Below are positions 1 to 11,364 of a stretch of 64,000 bases of DNA, piece by piece. The notes under the pieces are model-generated. The model searched no databases, had not been told where the DNA came from, and saw only the letters and a list, made by a program, of their open reading frames with translations. Position numbers and translations under genes: made by a program. Every line of letters begins with the position of its first letter. Position 1 is the first letter of the stretch. The DNA is taken from positions 638,501 through 702,500 of the forward strand of contig JAKOGI010000327.1 of the NCBI GenBank assembly GCA_029747015.1, given 5' to 3'. The stretch comes from Carnegiea gigantea. Its lineage: Eukaryota; Streptophyta; Magnoliopsida; Caryophyllales; Cactaceae.

Positions 1-290
1 ATATGACCACATAATGGATGCTATAGAAAGAATCCAAATATTTATCTAAGATTTCCCTAACTGCGTTGATGGGATCTCTTCAAGCACATGAGGAGAGAAT
101 GTACAGGTTTTCTGAACCCCCATTAGAGCAGGCTTTTCAAGCCAAATTAAAATTCTCCAATAATGGAGAAAATGAAAAAGAGAATAGCCACAATATAAAT
201 TTTCCACAAAGAAGATGAACACTAAATAATCATGGCAGGAGGAGAGGAAATTATAAAAACCAAGGAATCCGTTATGATGGAAAATCGGGC

Positions 291-489
291 TCATATTGCA
301 GAGTATGCAAGATAAATAATCACAATACAAATGATTGTTGGTTTAAATGCAAAAAGTGCGCATGACACATTCATCATATAAGGAATTGTCGAAATCAGTC
401 ACAACAAAATGAGGCGAATTTCTTAGAGAAGAATGATGTTGCTGAGAACGTCTTCTATTCTTATTTAGATACTCAGCAAGAGTCCAAAG
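291..489 (+). pseudogene. copia gag C-terminus with two CCHC zinc knuckles
   Basis: Gag nucleocapsid region, which would package the element RNA. Two CX2CX4HX4C knuckles can be read in one frame: the first spans about 297-338 (C-R-V-C, H, C) and the second about 348-389 (C-K-K-C, H, C). The second knuckle contains an in-frame TGA between its second Cys and its His. The same frame leads into the protease region. Two tandem knuckles are less common than one in plant copia gags. Confidence 0.75.
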
Positions 490-1000
490 ATTTATGATAT
501 TTGGAAAGTGGTTGCTCAAACCACGCGACAGGAAATAAAAATTTATTCGTTCAACTAGACAAGAATATAAAATCTAACATCACACTTGGTGATGAGAGGA
601 GCCAAGAAGTTGCAGGTAAAGGGATAATAGCTGTAAAGGCCAAAAATGGCACTAGAAAATCTATTGAAGGTGTTCTGTATGTCCCTGGCTTAGCACCAAA
701 TCTACTAAGTGTGGGGCAACTCATCCAAAGAGGTTATTCGATAAAGTTTAATGACACTAACTGCTTCGTATATGACAAAAAGAATGACCAGTTAATAGCT
801 TCAGTTGCAACGGCCTCAAATAGAATTTTCCCTTTAAAGATTTCGATGGAGCCAAAAGTTGCTCTTTCTATTACCATGAATGATTCTATCTTATGGCATC
901 AAAGGTATGGACATCTAATTTTAATAGCCTCAGAATTCTAAACAAAAGGATTTGGTGATTGGTTTGCCTAGTATAATAACAACAAGAAAATATTGATGGT
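490..1000 (+). pseudogene. copia aspartic protease and GAG-pre-integrase region
   Basis: The copia protease signature is present as LESGCSNHATGNK at about 500-540; the family motif is LDSGCS, so the catalytic Asp is replaced by Glu. A TGA directly before it replaces what is normally Trp. The open stretch (501-941) continues through the family's conserved YVPGLAPNLLSVGQL segment to the HQRYGHL start of the GAG-pre-integrase domain, where frame is lost. The protein would cleave the gag-pol polyprotein; this copy cannot. Confidence 0.85.
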
Positions 1001-1760
1001 TGTATCCTTGAAAAAAATGCATCGACTACCTTTTCCTAAAACTTTATGGAGGGTCAAGGCTTTGCTTCAGCTAGTTCATGATGATATATAGGGGCCAGCT
1101 ACAAATATGAATTTGGGTGAAAAAAGATATTTTCTATTATTTGTTGATGATTGTAATCGCATGATGTGGGTACATTTCTTGGTACAAAAATCAAAAGTAT
1201 TTTTCGATTTTTTTCAATTCAAAGCCCTTACCGAAAAACAAAGTGGACATAGTTTAAAATCCTAAGAACAGATCGTGGGAGAGAGTTTACCAGTCATGAA
1301 TTTGAGAAGTATTGGAGAACGCAAGGAATCATGAGAGAATTGACAGTAAGACACACACCACAACAAAATGGGGTTGCAGAAAGGAGAAATAGAACTATAG
1401 TAGAAATGCCACGTAGCATGCTACAAGGCAAAAATTTGTCAAAGAATTATTGGGCAGAAGCTATCAACAAGCTGTCTATATTCTCAATCGATCCATCACG
1501 AGAGCCGTTTTAAATAAAAACACCATATGAAGCATGGTGTAATAGGAAGCTGAAGGTAGGACATTTTAAAATTTTTTATTGCATAGCCTATTCTTATATC
1601 CCGAAAGAAAATAGGAAAAGATTAGATAAAAAAGGAGAAAAGTACATTTTTGTTGGTTATAGTAAAGAATCCAAAGGATATTGTCTCTACAACCCAGATA
1701 CCAAGAAGTTAGTTACATCAAGAGACGTTATATTTGATGAAACTGCTAAATAGAGTTGGT
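1000..1760 (+). pseudogene. copia integrase (rve) core, broken
   Basis: Integrase inserts the element cDNA into chromosomes. The core shows the second catalytic Asp in LRTDRGREF (about 1260-1290) and the catalytic Glu in NGVAERRN (about 1370-1395). A stop interrupts the first segment near 1090 and a frameshift lies near 1258, between the two open pieces. The C-terminal part continues through a typical copia FVGYSKESKGY segment (about 1650-1685) to a stop near 1752. Confidence 0.85.
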
Positions 1761-1959
1761 CAAAGGACCAATTAGAGCAACTTACACAAAACCATTTTCA
1801 ATATCAAGACTACTATCCTGTAAAATCACGCCAAGTTTCAAACCCCCAACAACCCCATTATCTTTTAATGCGCCTAATTCCTCAAGTCCACCTCCATACC
1901 TAAATTCTTCAAATTCTCAACAACTTCTACGACAATCACAATGAGAAAGGCATCCACCA

Positions 1960-2990
1960 ACTTATGTACAAGATTATGAATGTGACCAAGCAATTACAGC
2001 ATTTTTGGCCAGTGAACCACACACTTTTGAAGAAGCATCCAGAGATGACAAATGGATTGACGATGTGAATGAGGAAATAAAAATGATTAAGAAAAACAAT
2101 ACATGGAAATTAGTAGACAAGCCTCAAGACAAAGAAGTGATTGGTCTTAAATGGGTGTATAAAATAAAGTACAATGAAGATGGCTCAACTCAGAAGTATA
2201 AGGCACGCTTAGTTGCTAAATGATACTCTCAAGACCCAGGAGTTGATTTTAATGTGACATTTGCTCCAGTTGTTCGTATAGCAATAAGGACTGTATTAGC
2301 CATAGCGGCACAGCTAAAATTACAAGTTTTCCAATTAGATCTAAAATCGGCATTTCTAAATGGGGAATTAGAAGAAGAAGTATATGTTGAACAACCACAG
2401 GGTTATATGGTGAAAACCAACAAGAAAAAGTTTATCAATTAAGGAAAGCCCTTTATGGTCTTAAACAAGCACCACATGCTTGGAATAGTAAAATAGATAA
2501 CTATCTTCTTCAAGGTGGCTTTGTTAGAAGCCCAACTGATCCATCCTTATACATCAAGACTAAAGGACTAGGCTTTCTTATTTTATGTTTATATGTAGAT
2601 GATCTCATTTATACAGGCTCAAATTAAAAGATGATTAAAGAATTTAAAAAGACAATGATGTCAGAATATGAAATGATCGATCTTGGTCTGATGAATTATT
2701 TTCTTGGCATGCAAGTGAAACGAAGTCCAGGATGGATTTTTCTTTCTCAGGAGAAATACGCAGATGATTTACTTGAGAAATTCAATATGACCAACTGCAA
2801 GCTATTGAGTACACCTATGGCTATAAACAAAAAGCTGTCCAAGAACGATGGACAAGAAAAAGATTATGCATCAACTTATCGAAGCTTAGTTGGATCATTA
2901 ATTTATCTTACTAACACAAGGCCAGATATCGTGCATGCAGTTAGTATTGTTTCTAGGTTTATGAGTGAACCTAGCAAATAACATTTTACA
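1960..2990 (+). pseudogene. copia reverse transcriptase, catalytic box intact but frame broken
   Basis: RVT_2-type reverse transcriptase. Recognisable blocks are the WKLVDKPQ and LKWVYKIKYNEDG segments (from about 2100), ARLVAK followed by a stop at 2221, FAPVVR, QLDLKSAFLNGELEEEVYV (about 2330-2390) and the active-site box YVDD at 2592-2603. A frameshift near 2430 separates the QPQGY end from the following segment, and a stop follows TGSN near 2627. The catalytic aspartates themselves are conserved; decay is by stops and indels. Confidence 0.9.
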
Positions 2991-2999
2991 ACAGCCAAA

Positions 3000-3465
3000 A
3001 GAATACTATAGCATATTAAAGGTACAAAGAATTTTGGCATTTTATACAAAGCAGAACAAGATTATAAGCTCAGAGGATTCACATATAATGATTAGGCAGG
3101 ATGTATAGATGATAGAAAAAGTACAGGTGGGTATGTTTTTCAACTAAGTTGTAAGACCATATCGTGGTCTTCAAAAAAAAACAAGAAACATTGGCATTAT
3201 CATCTACAGAAGAAGAATACATTGTAGCAACAACTGCTGCATGTGAAGCAGCTTGGCTTAGAAGAATTTTCAGGGACATACATGATGACAACAAAGGACC
3301 AGCTACAATATTTTATCACAACATGTCAACAATTGCAATCACAAAAAATCTTGTCTTTCACAATTGAATCAAGCATATTGAGATACGACATCACTTCATT
3401 CGGGAACTAGTAGAAAAAATAAGATTGAACTGCAATTTTGTAAAACGGGCTAACAACTAGTAGGC
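3000..3465 (+). pseudogene. copia RNase H domain, broken
   Basis: RNase H removes RNA from the RNA-DNA hybrid. Segments visible are the HIKGT entry, a D-W-A-G type motif whose Trp is now a stop (near 3095), SWSSKKQ-like sequence, LSSTEEEY (about 3200-3225) with the usual acidic cluster, and the C-terminal HIEIRHHFIRE piece after another stop near 3367. Confidence 0.85.
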
Positions 3466-3540
3466 GTATTAACGAAAGTAATTCCGACAGAAAAGCTTAT
3501 CAACTTCAGGCAACAACTTGGAGTACAAGATTTTTCAAAT

Positions 3541-3832
3541 TAGGGAGAGTGTTAAAATTATAATTTAAAAAGTATTATTAAAAAAAGAAAACAATAGGAA
3601 TCACTAAAAAGAAGGAAAGTAAATGAAAGGTGAAGCGATAATTAGGTACTTGTTTTTATCTTTCTTCTCACGTCAATATGTAATTGTATTTTAAGCAAAA
3701 GAAACGAATTAAATATAGAAAAATTATTTTCTTTTTTCAATGACATCATATTATCTCTCCTCCTCAATTTCTTTGCTTAGCAATGATATTGAACATATTC
3801 TAAAATTGTTTTTGGAGACTCAAACACTAACA
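3541..3832 (+). repeat. copia polypurine tract and 3' LTR (283 bp)
   Basis: The polypurine tract tagggagag ends at 3549. The LTR runs from 3550 to 3832 and has five-base inverted ends, tgtta at 3550-3554 and taaca at 3828-3832. Its 283-bp length is typical of small plant copia lineages. The LTR would hold promoter and polyadenylation signals; none was individually identified. Confidence 0.8.
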
Positions 3833-4945
3833 CAAATTTAATTATGGGTCTGTAGTCATATCTGTAAATTTGATTATAGGCAAGTAGTCATATTCCTATA
3901 ACATACCATGGCTTTTAAAGGTCATTATACAAATCAATCAACATAATTTTGATTACCTCAAGAGCAAAAAATATACAATATAAAATTGTCATCCTTATAT
4001 TACTCTCTCACATGTACATACTATACATATGTACTATTCATGGCATTCTCTTGCCAACAAGGCAACTATATGACCAAAGTTAAGAAAAGCAAAGGATGTA
4101 CGTATTCTAATTCCTAAATTACTTTTCCATATTACCCATTGAAGTCCAACAACTTGACATGGGAGGAATGAATAGCCTTTAGATTGTTAGGGATTTTAGA
4201 AGAGTTCAATGAGAGGATTACTCCAAGGCTTTCAGGCAGGGGCAGAATCCCTTTTCTAACACATTTTATTTACCCAGCATGCAATGGACTTCTTAATAAG
4301 TATTTGAGATATAAGGAGGCTTCCTTTACTCTCGTTTTGCACTCACAAGAGTAGACACTAGCGTCTTAACATTAGACACAAATTGAAAGGAACAATAACG
4401 CCGAAACAATCTTTCTCATGATCTATTCCTACTTGGCATACCTTTGCAAGCAATGATTCTACATATTTATCATTGTATTCATGCCACTTTATGAAAGGAT
4501 GACATCCTTTTATAAAACATTTGCAATTAAGTGTGAATATGTCTTTTCCTGAAGATTATTAGTTAAATAAATAATTTAACTAATGCGCCCTTTCATTAGC
4601 AATGCTGTTGAAATAATTGATTAAAATTAATTAAAACAAATTTCCATATTATGGAAATTAATTTCCAACATATTCTTACTTCATTCTCTTTATTTCTCCC
4701 TCAAATATCATGTTAGAAGATTAAAGGCTATGAACCCAAATAGCAATATTTCTCTTCCTTCATAGCTTCAACCCCAAATAAATGCTTGCTAGATTGAATC
4801 TGGTACCAATACTGTGTTAGGTCAATAGTTGATCCTTTTTATGCAACAATTTAAAAGGAACTAAGAAAAAGATTAATTTTTGAAAATCAATGTAAGATTT
4901 CTACAATACGCAAAGAATTTGCATGAACTTCCTTTGTTAGGGGAG
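3833..4945. other. intergenic AT-rich stretch, no gene seen
   Basis: No open reading frame, RNA gene or clear repeat end was recognised. The part immediately upstream of the LTR at 4946 may be the decayed inside of the same element, but no domain can be read in it. Confidence 0.5.
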
Positions 4946-5099
4946 TGTTATATAGTGCATGAGACTGCAAAGGATATGCATGCACTTGTTGGTCGAGCAT
5001 GAACTTGTAATCGAGGTTTTGTAGTGTGTGAAGTCATAAATTCCAGTTGCTCCATATAATGAATTGTGTGTAACAATTATTGAATACATGGATATAACA
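4946..5099 (+). repeat. short orphan LTR (154 bp), copia- or TRIM-like
   Basis: The stretch begins tgttatat and ends atataaca, an eight-base inverted terminus of LTR type, and is directly preceded by ttaggggag, a polypurine tract of the copia kind. No matching second LTR was found within about 1 kb upstream, so this is most likely the 3' LTR of a truncated small copia element or a TRIM. Flanks give no obvious target duplication. Confidence 0.45.
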
Positions 5100-5410
5100 T
5101 ACTAAAAACCTATTTACTCAATCTTTATATTTGAATAATACAGTAGACAAGTGGATGCTTAAAATAGTGGACAACTCCCAAAATTTCTATCATTTATGTC
5201 ATTGTCAAGGATCATATTTAGAAATAAAAAATGGGTTGTTGATATTTGTACAAGACACTATTACAAATAAAAACATATGTGACTAACTATACTAGACATA
5301 CTTGTGTATGGCCTAAAAAAGAAATAAATAAACAAAATTATGCCTAGTATTTGTGTTGACTTTTTACATAGGCTAGCACTATTTCGAATTGTACTAATGT
5401 GCTTGTCCAT

Positions 5411-6792
5411 TGTTATTGTTTTAATTACCGCAAGTGCACGGTACCAGTTGTAGCTAGCAACGGCAAGTACGGGTTGAATCCACAGGGAGCTTTGCTTTCG
5501 ACTACTAGAACTAATTAGACCTCTCAAGTTAGGCAGTCACAGTTGTGGGTTGGAGACTAAACTAGGAGAAACGATAGCGACTAAAAAAAGTGAAACAAAC
5601 AGCAAAATAGAAAACACTCAGGTTGGAATTAACAGCACAAATATGCTAGCGAATCAATTACTAGCCCTACCAAACATCTCCCAGGTATACATCACGAATG
5701 GATAGATTATCAATTAAACCCATCTCCTCCCTCTCTCAAGGGTGGAAGACTAATCCTAAAACTATAGTCGCCTATTTTCATGGGACTAAGAGTCGAAGGA
5801 TTACAAGATCTACAATTTCAAATCCCAATTAGAACCTTAACTATTTTCATGTTAAAACCCTAATCGTCTACTAAATCGCACTAGGTAAAGGTTTCGTCCC
5901 TCAACGCTCCCCTAAACCCTAATAAAAAGGATGAACGTTCTTTCGAGCATTTCATCGAGCATGTGGCGTGCATAGTAAAATTCATAATCACAAAACAATA
6001 GGGGAGCAGGGATTGGGCCAGTACAAGATTCAACCACACATATTCGGCGTCAATCCCAACCTAAGTTGAAGGATTTAGCCTACAATCATGTTTAATACAA
6101 CAATCGCAATATTCAATTCAATAAACATCACAACCAAACCCTAAATAATTAAGAACAAGAGGAGAGAGAACTAGAAGCAAGAAGCTGGAATTAATCGAAT
6201 GAATTAATGATAGAATAAACTTCAATCCAATAGCGTGATTCAAGAGTATAAAAACTTAAACCTTGAAATAAACCTAAGAATCGCCTAGAGAAAGTTTTTG
6301 AGAAGAAAAACTAAACATAAAACTCAGGATGCCCACAAAATAACCCCGAAGGCAAATTTAAGTCGCGTCGCAGAACGGGGGTGGCAAGGTCGTGCCCTGA
6401 GGCACGGCACCACCGTGCCAAAATTCTGGAAAACGCCAAAGCCATCTTGCGTAACCGGCCACGTGGCACGGTCAGGCCGTGCCATGTGGCGGGCGGCTTG
6501 GCTTGGTTGGGTCTTCGTGGTTCGGCCCTGTCGCGTGTGTTCGATTTCCCCGGACTTCCGTGCGACGCTTTTTCACAGCTTTTCTCGCCTTCTTGGCACT
6601 CCTTTATGCTAAATATTGTTCATCTTTCCGTTTCTTTAATAAAGTTCCTGAAAAATATCGAAAGATGCTGTATAAGTAAAAAGTATGCAAAAGGAGGCCG
6701 ATTTGACCCTTCCTTAACACAATTAAACGTGATAACGGGGGAGAAAATGGGTCAAATAGGGGCTAAAAATGGGACGAAATAGAGGTTCGTCA
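5411..6792 (-). repeat. solo LTR, Athila/Tat-like Ty3/gypsy (1382 bp)
   Basis: A perfect 5-bp target duplication, tccat, lies at 5406-5410 and 6793-6797. The plus strand begins tgttattg and ends gttcgtca, so read on the minus strand the LTR begins TGACGAACCTC and ends in a GTGCACTTGCGGT-containing segment. That end, and the GTGGATTCAACCC block nearby, match the layout of Athila/Tat-type LTRs. No internal element sequence is present, so this is the product of LTR-LTR recombination. It is related by eye to the split LTR at 45428-59058. The interior is unusually GC-rich around 6360-6560. Confidence 0.85.
6458..6490. repeat. 14-bp-stem inverted repeat inside the solo LTR
   Basis: The arm gccacgtggcacgg (6458-6471) is followed by a five-base spacer and its reverse complement with one mismatch (6477-6490). 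The arm contains CACGTG, a G-box core. It lies in the GC-rich part of the LTR. Function is unknown; a promoter or RNA-structure role is only an inference. Confidence 0.7.
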
Positions 6793-6797
6793 TCCAT

Positions 6798-7580
6798 TAA
6801 ACAGTGCTTTAATGAAGCACATTGTGCAAGCAGCAAATTAAAATTAATAGATATTCAATGTACTACTCGTGGAATAAAACCACACAAATAGTCGAATTGG
6901 TGGTTAGAATACATAATATTGTAGTTAGACACACCAAAGATTTCTTTTTTAAAAAACAAAAAAAGGTTCGGCACAATATGCAGGCGATAAATTACATTCT
7001 ATGACTATGGTCAGCTGCCTAGTGCCTGCCATGCAAGCTAAGACTATTCCAAAGTATACACGTTTGGGATTGTTTGGTAGATTGGGTTGTCTTGGATATT
7101 TTCATGATATCCTGCAAGGAATTAAGAGCCTTAAACTTGATTGATATATGTTTGGATTTCAATCTTTCCACTGGATTCTAATATGTGGCACTTATATTTT
7201 GCTTGTGGATTGCTAAGAAGTGATTGTTTCCATTGCTTGGCCTAATTGTATGCTTTCTCTTCCTACTTCACCATCACCTTTACTTAGATTAGTCCAATAC
7301 CTTGACATAAGTAGGGGTGCATCATTTACCCTCAATAAAAAATAAGAAATTAAAAATAATATTGGGTCAAGAATAATTTGAGCTGAAGAGGAGATCAATA
7401 TTGCAAATTAGTAGTACTAGATGCATGATTTAAACGAATTGTATTATATTATACTTTGTGGATCATTCAAAAACAAATTCAAATATTCAATATCTTGTCT
7501 GAGGTGGCTCTAATTAGTATGAAACAAATTATTTGAATGATTAAGTACAATTTAGTTTGGATGTGTATGTTTTCTTTTTA
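6798..7580. other. intergenic, nothing recognised
   Basis: AT-rich DNA between the solo LTR and the split TIR element. Short open frames here have no recognisable domain and no coding character. Confidence 0.5.
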
Positions 7581-8033
7581 GGTAGTGTTTCATTGGGGTG
7601 ATGGGAATGATTTTCCTAAAAAATGATTTCCCAATTTTCCAAAATCATTTTCACCTTAGTGCAGGAAAATAATTTTTATTTGAGAAGAAAGAGGTTGATT
7701 TTCTTCCTTGTTATCCTTTGGCAGTGTCGACATCCGAAATTTAGGAGCAAAATCTGACTTCAATTATTTGGATCAAAACTTGATTATCCGATAGAAAAGC
7801 ATTGCTTCATTTGATCAACATTTATCTCTGCACAACAATTCAATGGATATTTTTTCGTCACTTAATCAATTTAGTAGGCATTTTCTACGACTAAAACAAA
7901 GTCAATGGTTTGGACCGAAACTTAATTATGTAATTGAAAACATTAAAAGAAGTTTAAATTCGAACTTTATGTTTAACATTCGTTTCATTTGGTCAATGTT
8001 TATTTCTACTGTGGAAATTAAGTTGATATCTTT

Positions 8034-9099
8034 TGATGTAAAGCAAGTTCTGAGCTTGGCCCTAGTCTCACTAGTGAGGGTTTTGAACCAAGTTAGTCCG
8101 ATATTGACCCCAGGTTAAGGACTACATCGCCCTAGGTCAATATTGACTTGGGGCTCATAAGAAGGTCTAAGTAGGATTAGGGAAGGTGGTTGGGCCGTTA
8201 GTAGCCCTAAATAAGCAGTTAACCACTTAATCCACCCTAAACCACCCCATTAGCTCGTCACCAGTTTTTGGGCAGAATATTTTACTTCATTTCTAGCTCA
8301 AATTTAGCCAGTAATATCTATGTTCTAAAAATTATACATGTGTGAAAAGTCCTAGATGTTTATTTTCCAACGAGTCTTGAATTTCACTCAAACTCCGAGT
8401 ATGGAGGATGTTATGGGTTAAATGGGAGCAAGGGTCGGTCTAGGACTAGAAAATGCATGGTTCTAATAATCGTGATTGGGGAGGTTACAACTGTAATTTT
8501 AGAGATCAATTAGCATGGATTGATTCTTCCTACACAAAGGAAGAATTGACAAGTGGTGACATCTCCGTTGATAGAGTAAAGCCTACTCAAGGCCCTCTAG
8601 AAATTGGAGGAAGAATCTTGAAAAATGCAATTCATAGTGATTGTAATTATCTTAAGTATCTTATTTTTTTAAAATATATTATGAGCCTCCTATTGGGCCA
8701 CTTGCCCCACTAATGTATAGCTAATTTCCCCTTTAATTGGGTCTTTATAGACCTAATTACTGCCATGAAAAATTCAAACTTGATGAATGATATAAGAGCT
8801 TAAATCTTAGTTTTCCTCAAAATCTCAAATTTTTTATCTCTCTAAAGAGGATGGTGATTTGAGTTCTTCCCTTTAATTTAATACTTGGTGCTAAGATTTT
8901 AGAAGGTTAGAGGATGGGTTGATTTATCTTCTTGCTACTTATTTTAAGTATTTAATCTTCTCCATTAGAGGCTTTCTTTATTTGGGAATTCTCTCTCTCT
9001 CTTGGTTCATCTTTGGAAAGGTTGGTCTTTAACATCCATTGGGCTCATCTACATGCATTTCATACCTTTATTTGGTCACATGAAATTTACCATGGATCA
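8034..9099 (+). repeat. gypsy 5' LTR
   Basis: Starts tgatgtaaag and ends accatggatca. It matches 13729-14772 along its length with small indels, for example extra bases near 8060. It holds the conserved segment around ttgaaccaagttagtccg also seen in the 3' LTR. The LTRs differ at many positions, so the insertion is not recent. Confidence 0.88.
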
Positions 9100-9102
9100 T
9101 TT

Positions 9103-9114
9103 TGGTATCCGAGC
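9103..9114 (+). promoter_or_regulatory. gypsy primer binding site (tRNA-Met type)
   Basis: The sequence tggtatccgagc lies three bases after the 5' LTR. It matches the plant initiator tRNA-Met complement TGGTATCAGAGC except for one base. Confidence 0.85.
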
Positions 9115-9523
9115 AAAAAGTTCCTTCATCTTAGTAGGAAGCAAATCCATTAATCTTGTGTTTTGATTTGCTCAAATTTCCTACCTTTCTATTCAACTTT
9201 TCTCTTTAGTTCTTCCTCTTTAAATCTCATATCTAACCCGCAAAGAACCCTGAAATACCCTAAACACAACTCCTAAACCAAACACGCCTAAAAACTCTAC
9301 AAAAAAGGCCGTCGCAAAAATTTAGAAAATACCCGAGGTAGTCAACTCACAAGACAACCCATGGGGACCCGCACGGACCTTGGCAGTGCCTTAGTCCTTT
9401 TTTTCACCCCAAAGACCACCACGGCCCCTCTATGGTGACCCCCACGACCTGTGGTCCATGGTCCTATTCAACTCATTCACTTCTTTTCGTCTTTTTTCTC
9501 CTATCACCTTACAAATTACTAAC

Positions 9524-10500
9524 ATGGCTAGCAAGAAAGAAGGCTCTCACCTCGAGAGCATTCCTCCAAAGCAAACCCTTGAGATAGTTAGGGCCCTTGT
9601 AGTGCTTCAAGGGCAAATGAGGAAGCTTACTTAAGAGGTTGCACAAATAAGGGAATCCACACCACGAAACCCTTATCGATGAGGTTATGATGCTCATCTT
9701 CTTGACATCGAATACTTTTCCTCCCATGAAGACTTTAATGATGAAGGGCGGGCAAGAAGAAGGAGGCATCCAAAGGGTAACCATCGGGATCTTAAAGTTA
9801 AGGCTCTGAAATTTGATGGCAATCTTAACCCGAAGAACTATCTTGATTAGGTTTAAAACCTTGAGAGGAACTTAGAACTCAAAGATTACAATGATGAGAA
9901 GGCCTTCAAATTGGCCATTCTTAAGAAGAAGGGGTATGCTTAATTGTGGTATGAACATTTAAAGAAGAGTAGGGCTAGAAAAGCGAAATCCAAAATCAAG
10001 ACTTAGTCTAAACTCAAGAAGCATATAGACAAGAAATTCCTACCCCCTTATAAACAAGAACTCTACCTCAAAATCACCTCTTTTAACCAAGAAAATCTAA
10101 AGATAGAAGAGTGCATTGGGGAGTTTGAACAACTCTAAATGCAGGTTGGCTTGGATGAAGAACTCAAACTCAAGAGTGCTAGGTTCATTAAGGAGTTATC
10201 TTTATCATTACAAACAAGGTGGATCTACAACTTTACTTATTCTTTGATGATGTGTGCCACCTAGCTATCAAGGTTGAGAAGCAACTTAAGGGTCGAAAAC
10301 CCTTTCAAACACCTTCCTCTATTCGTCCTTTGAGTACCCCCAACGGTTAATCCACCCCTAACAAAGTTATACCGCTACCCCTACACTCGTTAAAATCTTG
10401 ATAAGGGTACAGGGATTGCTAGTGAACCATCAAAAAGATTGAAGGGTAAAAAGTGTTTCAAATGTCATGGCTATGGGCACTTCTAGGTGGATGTCCTAAC
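9524..10500 (+). pseudogene. gypsy gag with one CCHC knuckle, broken
   Basis: From the ATG at 9524 the frame can be followed through a retrotransposon gag (PF03732-type) domain with the segments LKFDGNLNPKNYLD, LKDYNDEKAFKLAIL and SKLKKHIDKKFLPP, interrupted by several stops. The zinc knuckle at about 10454-10495 reads C-F-K-C then H and is followed by a stop and a one-base deletion that removes the last Cys from the frame. The protein would form the virus-like particle core. Confidence 0.8.
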
Positions 10501-10699
10501 CGAAGGACTCTCACCATTAGAGAGGTGGAAGAAATTCAAACTATTGAAGAAGCTACTAGTGAAAAGAAATAAAGGATGAAGATCAAACTTTTATCACTCT
10601 GGACGTGGGTGAACTCTTGGTGATTCGAAGAGTGCTCTAAGTCCAATAGGCTCCTTGTGACCCAAGCAAAAGGGAGCCAATTTTCCATACTGATGCACT

Positions 10700-10990
10700 A
10701 TTAGAGGCAAGGGGTATGAGCTCATCATTGATGGAGAAAGTTGAACTAATATAGCTTCCATAACACTTATTGACAAACCTCAATTACCCACCAAGATGCA
10801 TCTCGCCCCTTGTTCTCTCTAATGGCTTAAATAAGGAAGCGAGGTAACCATTTCTAAATAATAGCTTATTGCATTTTCAGTTAGTCCATATTGTGGTGAA
10901 GTGCTTTGTGATGTCCTTCCTATGGATGCATGTCAGTTGTTCCTTAGTAGGCCTTGGTTGTTTGATAATCAAGTGATTCATGATGGGCAT
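10700..10990 (+). pseudogene. gypsy aspartic protease, active site altered
   Basis: The block ELIIDGESxTNIAS at about 10720-10762 corresponds to the plant gypsy IIDGGSCxN protease signature. The Cys codon is a stop and the second Gly is Glu. Downstream LFLSRPWLFDNQVIHDG (about 10930-10985) is the second conserved block of this family. A frameshift lies between the two. Confidence 0.75.
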
Positions 10991-11364
10991 TCCAACACTT
11001 ATGCATTTAAGTAGTCAAAATCTTACTTTAACACTGCTACCTCCACCTAAACTCCTCAAATCTAAACCGGGAAGGGAAGTGAGAAGCCTATTCATAAGTA
11101 AAACACGAGTAGAGAGAGCTTTTAGTAAGAGCAAACCTTTATTTGTCTTACTTATGGTAGAATTAAACGCAAGTGAGGGAGTGAAACCCATGCATCTCCT
11201 AGCTCAATCACTCTTGAAAGAGTTTGAGGGTGTATTCCTAAATGATCTACTCCTGAGGCCCCTTCTCTGAGAGTAAGCGAGCACCAAATTGATCTCCTAC
11301 CAGGTGCTCCTTTACCAGACAAATCAGCCTATTGGTGCAATTCTAATGAATCAAAAGAACTTCA

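Larger units (their letters stand above)
1..3832 (+). mobile_element. Ty1/copia LTR retrotransposon, 3' portion (5' LTR outside window)
   Basis: Domains run in copia order along the plus strand: gag zinc knuckles, protease, GAG-pre-integrase, integrase, reverse transcriptase, RNase H, polypurine tract and 3' LTR. The integrase-before-RT order is what separates copia from gypsy. The polyprotein is broken by at least ten stops and several frameshifts, so the copy is dead. The 5' LTR and first part of gag lie left of base 1, so the 5-bp target duplication cannot be checked; the flank just after the 3' LTR is caaat. Confidence 0.93.

Noticed and set aside
46..330. Minus-strand open frame opposite the copia gag
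   Set aside because: It is antisense to a readable zinc-knuckle region and has no domain.
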